From Allacma fusca (lineage: Eukaryota; Arthropoda; Collembola; Symphypleona; Sminthuridae), in NCBI GenBank assembly GCA_947179485.1, contig OX359248.1, positions 54,384,386 to 54,448,385 on the forward strand: 64,000 bases of DNA, read 5' to 3'. A program made the translations under genes and the position numbers. Positions within the stretch are counted from its first letter, which is position 1. The number at the start of each line of letters is the position of its first letter. Positions 1-10,717 of the stretch are shown here, one piece after another. A model generated the notes under the pieces. The model was not told the DNA's origin. It did not search any database and worked only from the letters and a program-made list of their open reading frames with translations.

Positions 1-701
1 CTTGTATCAAAAATATTTTAGTTTTTATAATTATTAGTTGCCCAAATCGAATGGGTACAAACGTTTGTACCTGATATGCACCTGTACTTGTACCCAAATA
101 CCCTGGTAAAAGTAGTAGTTTATTTTATCAACGTGTTTCGTCGAATTACAAAAAGTTTCGTATCTCGTGGGAAATTGACATGTAAAAATTCAACTGAGGC
201 TGGGTATTTGTCGGAATTATTAACTTCAGTTATTCGACTTTCGACTTTGGGCCTAAGACCACTTAAAAATATTTTGACCTCGCTTGTAGGTATACTTGGA
301 TTTGCTTTTCAGAGCAATTTAATACACTCCGAGGTTGTGGACAGGATCAAACAAGACATTGAGCAAACTTGTAGCCAGTCTGCTTCAGAAGGGAAATTCA
401 ACAATGAGGATACATTTTTAAGTTTTACTTAAACAAGTGTCCGTGAAAAGTTATTGGAAAGCAGAGGAATTGTAGAAGCTTGTCTGGGTGTTTTCTGGGC
501 GTATAATAAATAATGACGGCTTAAATAGTAATAATAATAAAATAACGTTTTACTTAAGCTACAAAGTGAATAGGCCGACCTAGGTCACAGGCCATATCAG
601 TTGGGTCATAGATGAGTTCGATAAGATGTATTTAACTAATAAATGGTAATTGACGACCAATATATAATTTATATATACAACCCTATGACCCCCAAATCGA
701 G
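1..701. other. Non-coding stretch, nothing recognised
   Basis: This is AT-rich sequence. One open frame (76-432, +) has no recognisable domain, no splice-site context and no coding-like bias that I can judge, so I do not call it a gene. I see no RNA gene or clear repeat here. Confidence 0.5.
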
Positions 702-754
702 TTACTTGTGAATGATTTCAACAAATTTTGACTGATATGCAAAAAAAAATGTAG

Positions 755-830
755 CTTTAAATCCGATTCGATCCCAAAAACGTTGCGAAATGTGCAGTGC
801 ACTAACCACTACACTACAAGACAAATGTGC
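755..830 (-). repeat. tRNA-like sequence: SINE head or tRNA pseudogene
   Basis: On the minus strand there is a good pol III A-box match, TAGTGTAGTGGT (805-816). About 30 nt later comes a B-box-like GGATCGAATCG (764-774). The spacing is normal for a tRNA. The acceptor stem does not pair convincingly and the putative anticodon loop lacks the conserved T at position 33, so this is not a functional tRNA. A tRNA-derived SINE head or a decayed tRNA copy fits best. I found no second copy in the window to define the element's 3' body. Confidence 0.45.
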
Positions 831-1211
831 AAAAAATAGTTGAATGAGCCTCTGCAGGACGGCTGCAGAAAAGTTTAGCTGCACTCGACAGTACTCACCC
901 CTACTTGTGATGGAATTAATAATGTTGTTTGGGGTCTTGAATTCTTATATATTTCTCACTGAAATAATCCGTGTATAGGTAATCCAGTGTAATAAACCAA
1001 CAAGCTCCATGGTGTGCCAGCGACATCTCGTTAATTTTGGGTAGACAGCAAGTATTCTAGATCCTTGAACATTGTACACGGCCACTGTGCTCTGTAAACA
1101 GGTGGTTAATTGGCATTAGGTTCCTGGCCACTGCCTATGACAACTGATAATTAAGTACCTGCGGCTCTTCCTTGCACTTATAAAAGTTATCTTGATTTTT
1201 GTTGACGTTAT

Positions 1212-2447
1212 TTAAACCGAACACTTGTTGTCCCTTTGCGATCTTGTATTAAGGTCTACTTCACAGCATTTAAACGGTTCTTGGAAAACATTTGTTTCTT
1301 CGTACCTGTGTTCTCGGTCCTCTCGTTCGGTTTTGATTGCTTCTCGTCTCAACTCCTCATATGAACCTAAATATCTTACTCTCGACGGATGTAAAATGCG
1401 TCTTGTAGAGTTATACACAGGAGTGGATTTACGGGGTGGTCCACCCTGGTCCGGCCTTGGTAAAAATTTAGGGCAAGGGTTAACAAAATTATCGAAGGCC
1501 CTGAAATTCTAAGTGGAATGTCCCACAAAGCCATTTTGAGGCTTAGGGTGAGGGTTAAATTATTTATCTATCTACCCTTGTTATACACAAACGTAAACGA
1601 TTTTCATTGTTCTATCTTTACTAATGGAAACCCCAATAATAATACTGGTGGTGCAAATAGACTAGTACATTTTGATACTGGTCAGCTTTTGCATATTGCA
1701 AGTTTCCACCCGTATCAACAACCTCGTAAACTCTCGTACCATTTAATAAGCTCAATAAAATCACAATTTCCAATGATTGTTTCGCTTGCTTTGGCGTCGC
1801 GTATGTTCTTCTTGTTGATGTGATTCTGTCTCGCTGAATTTATCTGTAATCACTAGCAATATTGCTTCAAAATCATCCACTTTGGGGAATTAAGCGCATC
1901 TTGAACAGCGAATTGCCACTTGATTCAGTCGGCACATTATGCTTCAATTTACACTCGTATTCTTGTAGATGATCCAAATCAATGATACCTGCTGGTTGAT
2001 ATTCTAGACTTGGACTTAAATCTGCATTTTTTTAATTATTATTACCTAAATCTGACTCAAAATATATTCTTGAGGCTCGGAAGCCTTTCCTTCCCGCGTG
2101 GAAAGACATTTTAGTTTTCCGAAACATGGGGTTGAAAGTTATTAACAGATGGTTGATTACCTTGAGTGACCTTTGGGACTGGTGCATATTGACTGACCAA
2201 CTGATACATCGGCTATGCTTTAATGATATTGGTTAACTCTGGTTCCCCAATTTCTCGCAATTTCTTCCATCAATTTTGGGTCTGGTGATGACTTCTCGAA
2301 TCCATCTAGACCTCACCGATTGTTATTACTCTTGCCTCGATTGCTGTTGTAATAATTATTAAAATTGCCTGGCCCTATGCCACGATAATTTTCTTGGCCG
2401 TTTTTGTTCTTGAAACCTCTCGAGTTTCCTCTATTCCGCCTCTTCAT
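1212..2447 (-). pseudogene. Decayed minus-strand coding relic (Arg/Asn/Gly-rich start)
   Basis: Several minus-strand blocks read like protein but are broken by stops and frame changes. The first block starts at 2447 and is rich in Arg, Asn and Gly, with pieces such as RGFKNKNGQENYRGIGPG. Later blocks are about 2300-2140 (for example MYQLVSQYAPVPK), about 2010-1900 (EYQPAGIIDLDHLQEYECK), about 1890-1775 (KVDDFEAILLVITDKFSE) and 1465-1212 (VRYLGSYEELRREAIKTERE). They lie in order on one strand, as expected of a single decayed gene. Candidates are a processed copy of a host RNA-binding protein or a Gag-like retroelement gene. I do not recognise the family. No poly(A) tail or LTR was seen. Confidence 0.35.
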
Positions 2448-2699
2448 CGAATTTTTCCTCGGAAATTCAACATATTTTAACATTTCCTTTAACACCACCA
2501 TGTAAAGAAATTCATTTATTACAATAATGAAACACTTTTTTTCGTACTTTAAGAATTTTAATATACTATGTACCAGACGACAAGTTTTTTTGAGATAGCC
2601 ATTGTGCAAAAGCAACAGAATAGAAATCGTCAGAAAATCAATATTGTGACGAATAGGAAACTGAGCAACAAATAGCATTGAGTGACACAGATAATATTA

Positions 2700-3600
2700 C
2701 CAATTTAAGAACGATATTGAATCCCGCCCTTGGAAAAGTAAATGCAGAATAAGTAAAATTTTAAAATAATTTCTAATCGCCAAAACCTTAACCTTAAGCT
2801 GAAATTTTTGCTTACGCTGGGCAGTATAACTGCGCGCATAAAATCATTATGCTATGATAATGCTGCATCCTAATTTTTAGTATAAATGGCCTTCAGTTTG
2901 TCAGCCTTACGGCTTTTCAGAGTTTTGAAAATCCTGAACCTTAATCTTCAACTTATAATGAAGTATAAATGGAATTCTTTTGGCCAAAAACCTGAAGAAT
3001 ACCTTCAACATAAGCTTAACCTCACTACTTTAAATCCAGGTTAACTGAATGTGCCACTGAAGTCAACTATCTGTAATTAAGTATTAACTAAAGTTTCAGA
3101 AAAATCTCTAAAACAGTTATAAAACCGTTCTTATTCGTGCATAAACGTTTTGTACTAACCAAATTGATGAAAATTCTGAAATTAAATTTTGAGTAGTCAT
3201 TCTACAGATATGTACATATGTCCTCATATGTATGTAATTGTAATGATAAAGCCAGATTTTATATATTTTCAGATTCCAAACGTTCATTCTCGTTGAAAAA
3301 AACACGTTTAAGGACACTTTATTTTGTGATAAGTGATTGAAAGATCCATTCAAATGTTAATCTTTTCACCGTGTTGCAAATGTTAGAATTCATTCCAGGA
3401 AATCTGAAACGAAACAAGTCAAGGAAATTGACATTGCGTTGCTCGACGCCCGTGAGGAATTTTTGTGTCTTTGTCCCCTAGTATCATTCTCAATTATACG
3501 GAACGCAGTTTCTGGTTTTGTGATGCTATATATAAGCACACACTGTAGACGCAGGAAATAAAAAATCCGTGCACTGCACTGATTTGGGCAAACTTTGTTT
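2700..3600. other. Non-coding stretch, nothing recognised
   Basis: AT-rich DNA with only short open frames that carry no recognisable domain. No RNA gene or long repeat was noticed. Confidence 0.5.
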
Positions 3601-3606
3601 GCATGT

Positions 3607-3957
3607 GCAGGAAAGTGAAACTTGTATTAAAAGATTTATAATGAGGTAGGGAAATAGATTTGTATTTTTTCGTTAAAGGTAGCATGTCCGTACGTCAATC
3701 CATTGGAAAGATATAGCAAATGCAATATTTTTATACCGAAAATAATTTTCTGAGGTCAAACGGTTGATACCATGTCGCCGAAATTATCAGAAGGCACAAC
3801 TAGATTTTATGGCCAATATTTTGGTAAAGGTCACATGTCCGTATGTCCATTCGTTGTAAAGATATGGCTACCACAAGATTTTGTAGAGTGACGGACGGAC
3901 GGACGGACGGACGGACGGACGGAATACACTCGTGCATAAGAAAGTTTCACTTTCTAA
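3607..3957. mobile_element. Non-autonomous element with inverted ends, about 150-bp tandem units and (ACGG)n
   Basis: The ends carry a short inverted repeat: GAAAGTGAAACTT near 3610-3624 and its reverse complement around 3940-3957. Inside are two degenerate direct copies of a unit about 151 bp long, beginning TTAAAGGTAGCATGTCC (about 3673) and GTAAAGGTCACATGTCC (about 3824). An (ACGG)n microsatellite (3891-3923, eight units) follows. Subterminal inverted repeat, roughly 150-bp tandem units and a tetranucleotide tract is the architecture known for Helentron-derived elements such as DINE-1/HINE. No transposase or Rep/helicase is present, so any copy would be non-autonomous. A foldback or MITE origin is the alternative. 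Confidence 0.4.
3891..3923. repeat. (ACGG)n microsatellite
   Basis: About eight perfect ACGG units, lying just inside the right inverted end of the putative mobile element. Confidence 0.95.
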
Positions 3958-3959
3958 AA

Positions 3960-5250
3960 AACGTGCCCACGAAAACGGTAGACATTATAACCCCAAATGT
4001 TAATACCTTCATCGTCTGTTCTGCATAAAAAATTCTCACCCTGGTTTACAACCTGCTGAGAACCCCGTAACTCTAACATTTATATTAATAGGGGTATTTA
4101 TTTAATTGAAATACACAATTTTGACTACTCCTGCAGCGGAGAGTTATTCTCTGATTGTCCTGCACGAGTCCACAAGACGAGAAACACGCGTTTGTGTCTC
4201 CAGCTAACAAAGTTTTTGGTCAGTATCAACAATTCGTGATCGACTGATTTAAACTTTATTTGGAAACAGCTTGTTTCTATTTCTTCCAGTTTAATATTAT
4301 TTAAGCTCTTTTTAATTATTTAACTATTGAAAGTGGCACCTGCAACTTTGTTTCCTTACGATTACCTGAGCCTATTTCATGAGCTAGATTGTAACACCAT
4401 TAGCACTCTCCTTGTGTGATAAAATGTTGAATTCCTAAAAGGCATGCTTGCAAGCCAGGTTATAAACGACAACAAGTACATTAGCATTCCATTGTTGCGC
4501 ATTTTATGGATGTTCAAAAATCGAGGGAAAGCATTTATTGCTATTAAGAACGAGAAAAGAAAACCACTTATTGTTAGGTAATTGTATGCATAACAACAAC
4601 ATTGACAATTCATGGTGAGACGCACGACTCCAAAACCAAAGGAACTGTGTTAGCGCATTCTACCGCAAACAAATTGAAGAAGCAAGTATTGTAATAGTCA
4701 AGATGCTCCTGGCAATGACTTCTTCACAAATAATGATAATTTTTAAACTGGGGTGAATACTCCGATTTATAGCTTTTCGGTCTGACGGGTTCACTCCTTT
4801 ATTTCTTTTCTATTGCATAATGAAGCCATGCTATCCCAAATAGCTGTGCAGTGCAAAGTGGGGTGAATGCATTCCTCACTCCACTACAAAATCAGGTCTG
4901 TATCTTAACTTGCCATCATATGATTAGTGACCAAAGTAGAGGAGTTGTGTATACTGTCCGGAGTCCATCCTGTTTTAAAACAATACCCCTAAGTCTAAGT
5001 TCGTCAATGAAATAAAGGACAACTGGTCATTCTGCTCCGTAGGGTCGAAAATATTACAACTATTTGTAATTTACCAGTGACTACTATTTTTTGCAAGTTT
5101 CCCTTCAGGAGCTTTTGACTACTTGCAGAGAAGCTCATATCAATATTGAGTGTAAATGTGTGCTATTAGAAAATACAATTTACTTTACAACCTGGATCTT
5201 GAGTAATGTCATAGAAAATCACTAAATACGATACTAAATGAAAAAAACAG
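3960..5250. other. Non-coding stretch downstream of the C4orf33-like gene
   Basis: AT-rich sequence with no supported gene. The last part is beyond the 3' end of the minus-strand C4orf33-like gene. Nothing else is recognised. Confidence 0.5.
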
Positions 5251-5252
5251 TT

Positions 5253-5258
5253 TTTATT
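5253..5258 (-). terminator. Candidate poly(A) signal of the C4orf33-like gene
   Basis: A canonical AATAAA on the minus strand lies about 210 nt past the stop codon at 5470, a plausible 3' UTR length. It was assigned by position only. Confidence 0.4.
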
Positions 5259-5469
5259 GTGAAAAAACAAAAATGCAAGATCATTGCAGTGCACTTATTG
5301 CTTAAAAAAAACAATAAAAATGAGTGTATAAATTATGAAACAGGAAAAAAGTAGACTTTGAATTTGGGATTGCATATAAGATGAGACATGATACACATAT
5401 GACCTACTAAGTAACGCTGTCATTTCACTTAAAAGTACTTTTATGTGATGGCTAGACAGGAGTTACACA

Positions 5470-6042
5470 TTAAGGAAGTAATTCTTTAAATAAATCAACT
5501 GATCGAAAATAGTCTAGACGATGGAAGTCTGGCTGACTGTGTAAATTAGGAGGTGTTGGAAACAAGGCCATGTACACCCGGTTCGGATCAGACCTATGAA
5601 TTGCGTAAGCATTGAATCTGCTAACATTTGCTGGGAAGTAGCTGAAAGGGATGATGGCTTCTCCCATCCAACGATCACCTTCCACAGAACTCAAGTAAGT
5701 TTTGAGGGGGAGTTGCTCTTCAACAATATTCCGACAACCGTCCAACTTCAAAATCAGGTACTGCCCTTTCGGGGCCAGCTCGATTTCCAAATACTTATTG
5801 TCATCAGCCAGGAAAAATACTTCGACGACTTCGTAATCCCACAATTTGGCCATAGAGCCTTTGGGAGTGTCTTCCGGGACTCGGGGATCATTGTAGAAAG
5901 GAGCATTGACATTAATGATCAGCCCTTCCTCATTTGTAATGCCCCGTATTGTTGTTGATGAGAAAGATATTTTAATCTCCGCAGAGTCTTCAGGTTTTAG
6001 CCCATTCCAAGTTTGATTAATAGTGTATTCTGCCGCTGACAT
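5470..6042 (-). CDS. UPF0462 / C4orf33-like protein
   Basis: A single-exon frame of 190 codons from the ATG at 6042. The sequence matches the UPF0462 (human C4orf33) family along its length. Marks include LWDYEVVEVFFLADD followed by YLEIELAPKGQYLIL (residues about 67-98), then IPFSYFPANVSRFNAYAIHR and a C-terminal PDFHRLDYF. The strand pattern around the YLEIEL segment resembles CBM9/DOMON-like sugar-binding folds, which is inference; the family's function is not established. The length is close to the human protein (about 199 aa), with a shorter C-terminal tail. The frame stays open upstream to 6159, but the extension is not family-like, so I chose the internal start MSAAEYTI. No signal peptide or membrane segment is visible, so it is probably cytosolic. 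Confidence 0.9.
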   Translation of the reverse strand: MSAAEYTINQTWNGLKPEDSAEIKISFSSTTIRGITNEEGLIINVNAPFYNDPRVPEDTPKGSMAKLWDYEVVEVFFLADDNKYLEIELAPKGQYLILKLDGCRNIVEEQLPLKTYLSSVEGDRWMGEAIIPFSYFPANVSRFNAYAIHRSDPNRVYMALFPTPPNLHSQPDFHRLDYFRSVDLFKELLP

Positions 6043-7401
6043 TTTTTTGATAAAGGCTGAAACTAAAAATCCGAAATAATTAAGTATGTAATTACTATAA
6101 GAGATTTCCTTGTAGCAGCTTTTCTCACCACGAGCAAAAATAATTGGACACATTCCCATTTAACGCAATGCTAATTTGTCTCCTTATGTGAATACTTCAT
6201 TATAATAGCCAAATTTTTCTGCTTGTACGGATGCTCTTAAGGGTGCGCTGTACCGGTTTGAGAATGAATTAAAAATATACAAAGACTTCCAAGTTTACTC
6301 AATTCTAAAATATTAGTTGATTTAAAATTAATACGAGCAATTTAGATTTTGTTGGAGTTCAATATTACATATTACATATTATATTTTTCAAAATGCTTTC
6401 TTACCTTGGCATAAACTGTGTATGTATATTTGCTGTTTGAAGCCTCAGCTGAAATTTTTTTAAAAATAAATATTTCAATTATTGTACTTCAATTTTTTTG
6501 GCCAAATCTATGTATAATTCCTTCAACCAGATTCTCAATTAAATACTCGAGCGTCTCAAAAGTTGTCATGATTAATGGACGCTAGATAGAGTGTGACGTT
6601 GGATTTTTGGTGATCCCATAAGAGGTTATTACAGGTTTGTTTTGTTGATACTTGGTTTTTTATTAAATTGAAAGGTCGATTAACTTCCGCCAGTCCATCT
6701 TATCATTTTTTTTAAGTTGCTCAATGCATAATAATATATTATAACTAACTGGAATGACTTGAACAAGAGATGAAGAGATATATTTTTCCCGTTTTTAGCA
6801 ATTAATTTAAACTCGCACTGGGAAACGGGCCCACTATTGTAGGTATTGCAAGGCACGTTACAGTACTCCTTCCTTTGAGTGTAATTATTTGTAAGAACAT
6901 TTAATTGTCAAGGACAAGGAAAATTAATGTTTTTACAAGGATATAGTATTGTATCCCTGCATATCGGAAGGAATGCTACTGCTACTTAGTTAGGGCTGAG
7001 TAAGCTGATCGCAATTTTACTATAATTTGAACAAGTCCGTAACAAAGTGCAAAACCAGCTGGGAACGTGTAATTACTTAAAAAACTTGACCCACCTGCAT
7101 TCCATCTCGATAACTCATAACAGGAGACTTATGGGAGTAAATGACATGGGAGCAAGTCGGGAGGGGATTTATAATAATGCAGGGAGTAACGAATTGCTTG
7201 ACAGAACTCATAAATTAAAATAAAGTGACAACCATTATTGCATAATTATTTGTGCCTCCTACATAATTTCTACCATTCCTTATTAGCTTATCGTACCATG
7301 TCATTATCAGATTCTAGTATATATTTCACATATATGTACATATTCAGTCAAGTGTGAAACCCCTGAACTGCGGAAATGATCATTCAAATGGGAGTCCAAT
7401 G

Positions 7402-7590
7402 CAGTGTACTCTTGCTGTAAGAGACGCTCTTAAAAGAGGATTTTTCGGCGTAGGGTAACATATTCGGGCACAATTTCATTCCCCCAAATTGGCACGGAGA
7501 ATTTGTCTCCTTGTTAAAAGATTCCCATGGTAAGTGTCAAATTGGTCGCTCTTCTCCCTATAGGAGTGCTTTCTTAGAGAGACTAGTCTG
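7402..7590. mobile_element. Pogo-like MITE, copy 1
   Basis: Left end CAGTGTACTCTTGCTGTAAG. The right end read on the minus strand is CAGACTAGTCTCTCTAAG. The element is 189 bp, has no coding capacity, and TA follows the right end. The ends are diverged but share the CAG start and CTCT core with the other copies in the window. Confidence 0.55.
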
Positions 7591-10500
7591 TAAATGAAGG
7601 TGAGATGAGGTAGTAAGCATTTAATTTACAAATGATTAAGCCATTAAATATAAATTGTCCCAATGGGAAAAAGAATACGGGAAACAGAGAGACTAGTGTG
7701 GGAAAGTAATGACTTCTAAGTGGAATAATTAGATACTCTTAGATCCATATAATTATTTGAATACGTTATCTGCATTTCTACCGATTTTTACGAGTTTGTG
7801 ATCAACAGATATGATGACAATCACAATCGGATCGACAAATCTATGTCCCTTGTACTGTCTGTCTGTCTGTGAGTGTCAGATAGCAAAACATGAACGTTGT
7901 GAAAAAAGTTTCTTCCACGTTATATCTCAATCCTCTTTATTTATTACGTAATCATTAGGTCAAAACAAGAATTTTTTAACATTTTAATCTTCTGATTGTT
8001 TAATATTAAAATATGTACGCCGGTCACAGAGTTAATTGTACATTAAGCTGTTACATAATCTACATTGATCTTATTACTATGATAATTATCACATTACTTT
8101 AAATTGTAGACAGGTTGCAGTGAACTTTGAAAAATATTATTCGATCGACTTATTTTTTAGCGTCCCGTTAATTTCTAAAATTTGGTATGTTTTGAAGAAT
8201 CTGAGATCAATTCGGAATTTCTTTCCATGCAATAACTTTCTCAAAAAAAATTATGACTTTACATCCTAGCCTTGTCCTATACCTTACTGCTGATGTTGAC
8301 CTAGACGAATGAAGTTGATTTTAGAAAAATTAGAAGTTTCTTTTAATGGCATCACTAAATTAGTTGTTTCAACAAACTGGCTTTAAGTCTAAGGACCTGC
8401 TGGAAGGATAAAATCATTTTGTGGAGCCCTGTATGTATGTGCACCATGGATATGTCATTTACTCGTGTGACGTGCATATTAAAGCCAAGACAGGAAGGAG
8501 TATTTAAAAGGCACTCAAAAAATATTTTGTATTTCACATGCATTCTCGGAACATTGAAGCATTACAACGGAACAGCTCTTGCTCTTGCAAGAACAGGACT
8601 TGACAAGTGTGCTAATTTACAAATAGTGAGTGAGTTTAGCCTTTACCAAGCACCAGACTCCCAGAGACGCCTCCTTGCTGTCAAGAAGATGAACTGCTCC
8701 GAGCTGAGGAAGATCAGCATGCACTTGAGACTTGAACGTGGAGATCAAGTGCACACATTTAAGAGTAGAGTGACTTGGTCACTTCCCAAAGAAAATTCAA
8801 GTTTTAGTTACAATAGTTGTTGTTAAAGTGTATATGCCCTTAAAGATGCCATCCATCTTCTCAGTAGGTATGTACATGTATAAAACTCCACGTCCGATAA
8901 CATTTACAGGTAAGAAGGAATCTTCACAATGAACTCCCATCATCCATAGAGATGCAAATTATAGTTGAGATTTACATCATTTTTGTATTCATATAAGAAT
9001 TCTGGGATTGCACACTTTATATTATCCCCCGCGTATTTAGACAAAAGTTGCCGTGTGGATTCTGGTAGTAGTACATATATTTAAATCCAATAAATAAATA
9101 CCTATGGGGATGCAGTTATAAATTCCATAGTAGAAACGTAATGCTGCTCTCCGCACAGCATTGGTCAGGCGCTGAATAAATTCAGGCTTGACCAGGGCTA
9201 CGGGCAGATACGATGTCATCAAAAGGTTTACGACTATTTAATAGTGACAGTATAAATCTGAAATGAGCTTGTCGACAGAGCCATAATAATGGATGGAGAG
9301 GGTAATTGCACAAACTTGAGTGTCCGTAATTGATCAACTTTCAATCAATTCCATCGCCGCTTCGTTCGTCATTTCCTCTCTGTACTCATTGTAACCTAGT
9401 GACATTATTATTTAGTGAATTTACTCCTTGCACCAATTTTATTGCAATCATTAAATTTTATTTGCAAAGCATAAAGGCTATAACAACCATTTACACCTAC
9501 GTGCTACTGGTAGTGAAGATGCAAACAGGACAAGGTGCATTCGAATAACTACGAGAAAAATAAATCCTGTAATTTTATGACACATCTCTGTGCTAATTGT
9601 AAGTTTATTTTTGAAATTGTACGCACGTACTTATTTCGCTGTGGTTTTAAGCAAGATTTACAACTTTGATTCGTTTATCTATTTAATCTCCCTCACATTC
9701 AGTTCATTTTACCTCTTCACCAATGACAAGTATGTACATGATATTATTTCCCGCTTGAAATGTATTATTACAGATATAAGTAGAATGATGTATACACAGA
9801 GGCGTATTTTAGAAGTGAAACTATGGGACGAATCAATTCTCTTTCGAAAGTCCCATCTTGAATTCTTTGACATTTGTAAATATTTTTATTGACAATTACA
9901 CCTAGCAAAACAATATATGTAGATACCGAAAGAGTAAAACCATACGGAAATTAATAGGAATTGAATTAACTTCGGATGATACAATGTTGACTCTTTCTAC
10001 TACAAACGTGACTGTTTTCTAAATTTTTAATCGTTAATTGTATTTATTACTTAAGCTTTTCTAATAAATAAACTACGTAAACCAAAGACATGGATTTAAA
10101 GGTTGTTTCCTGTTTCGTTGAACAAAATGTCTGCTAATTTTGGGCTTAATTAAAATTCATGCATGGATACAATTAACCTGAACTTTATCTAAGAATGATT
10201 TACTTCATTTTACGGGTACAGATAACATTTGAGCTCCTGAACAGTTTACGTAAATATCTACATATTCAAGGTTTTATTATCTACTTACATGCCTTTTGTG
10301 TGTCAAGTAGTAACAGTTTGTTAGTAGAGAAAGTTTGTAAATATTTGGCAAACGTACATATGTATTTACAATAACAATAAATTGCATTGTGTCTTATTTT
10401 GCGAGCTCAGGATCATTTAAGGTGAAAAATGTATTGGATAGTTATTTAAACAGGAAATATTTTGGGACTTATAGCATGCATACTGCTAAATAATAATTGT

Positions 10501-10689
10501 GTATTTCAAGTTTGGAAAATTATTTCTACGAAAAGGATAGGGGGGTCAAGTATGCTGAAATTGTAAAATTAATTTTACATTTCCAGATTTTAATTCCGTA
10601 TACTCTGGCTTTAGGAAACCTCCAATACCACAAGGGCATGTATGCGAGAAAGTTCCCGATCATCACGATGTTAATTTTTGTTTTTTAAG

Positions 10690-10717
10690 AGCATCATTTC
10701 TAAGAGGGACGCCACTG
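10690..10717. repeat. Solo MITE end
   Basis: Read on the minus strand, this is CAGTGGCGTCCCTCTTAG, matching the terminal repeat of the pogo-like MITE family. No partner end was found about 175 bp away, so it is probably a truncated copy. Confidence 0.4.

Noticed and set aside
76..432. 118-codon open frame
   Set aside because: No domain, no splice or promoter context, no internal repeats. Frames of this length arise by chance in a 64-kb window.
8419..8826. 135-codon open frame in the gene desert
   Set aside because: It begins without an ATG at the listed start, has no recognisable motif, and has no nearby exon with compatible phase.
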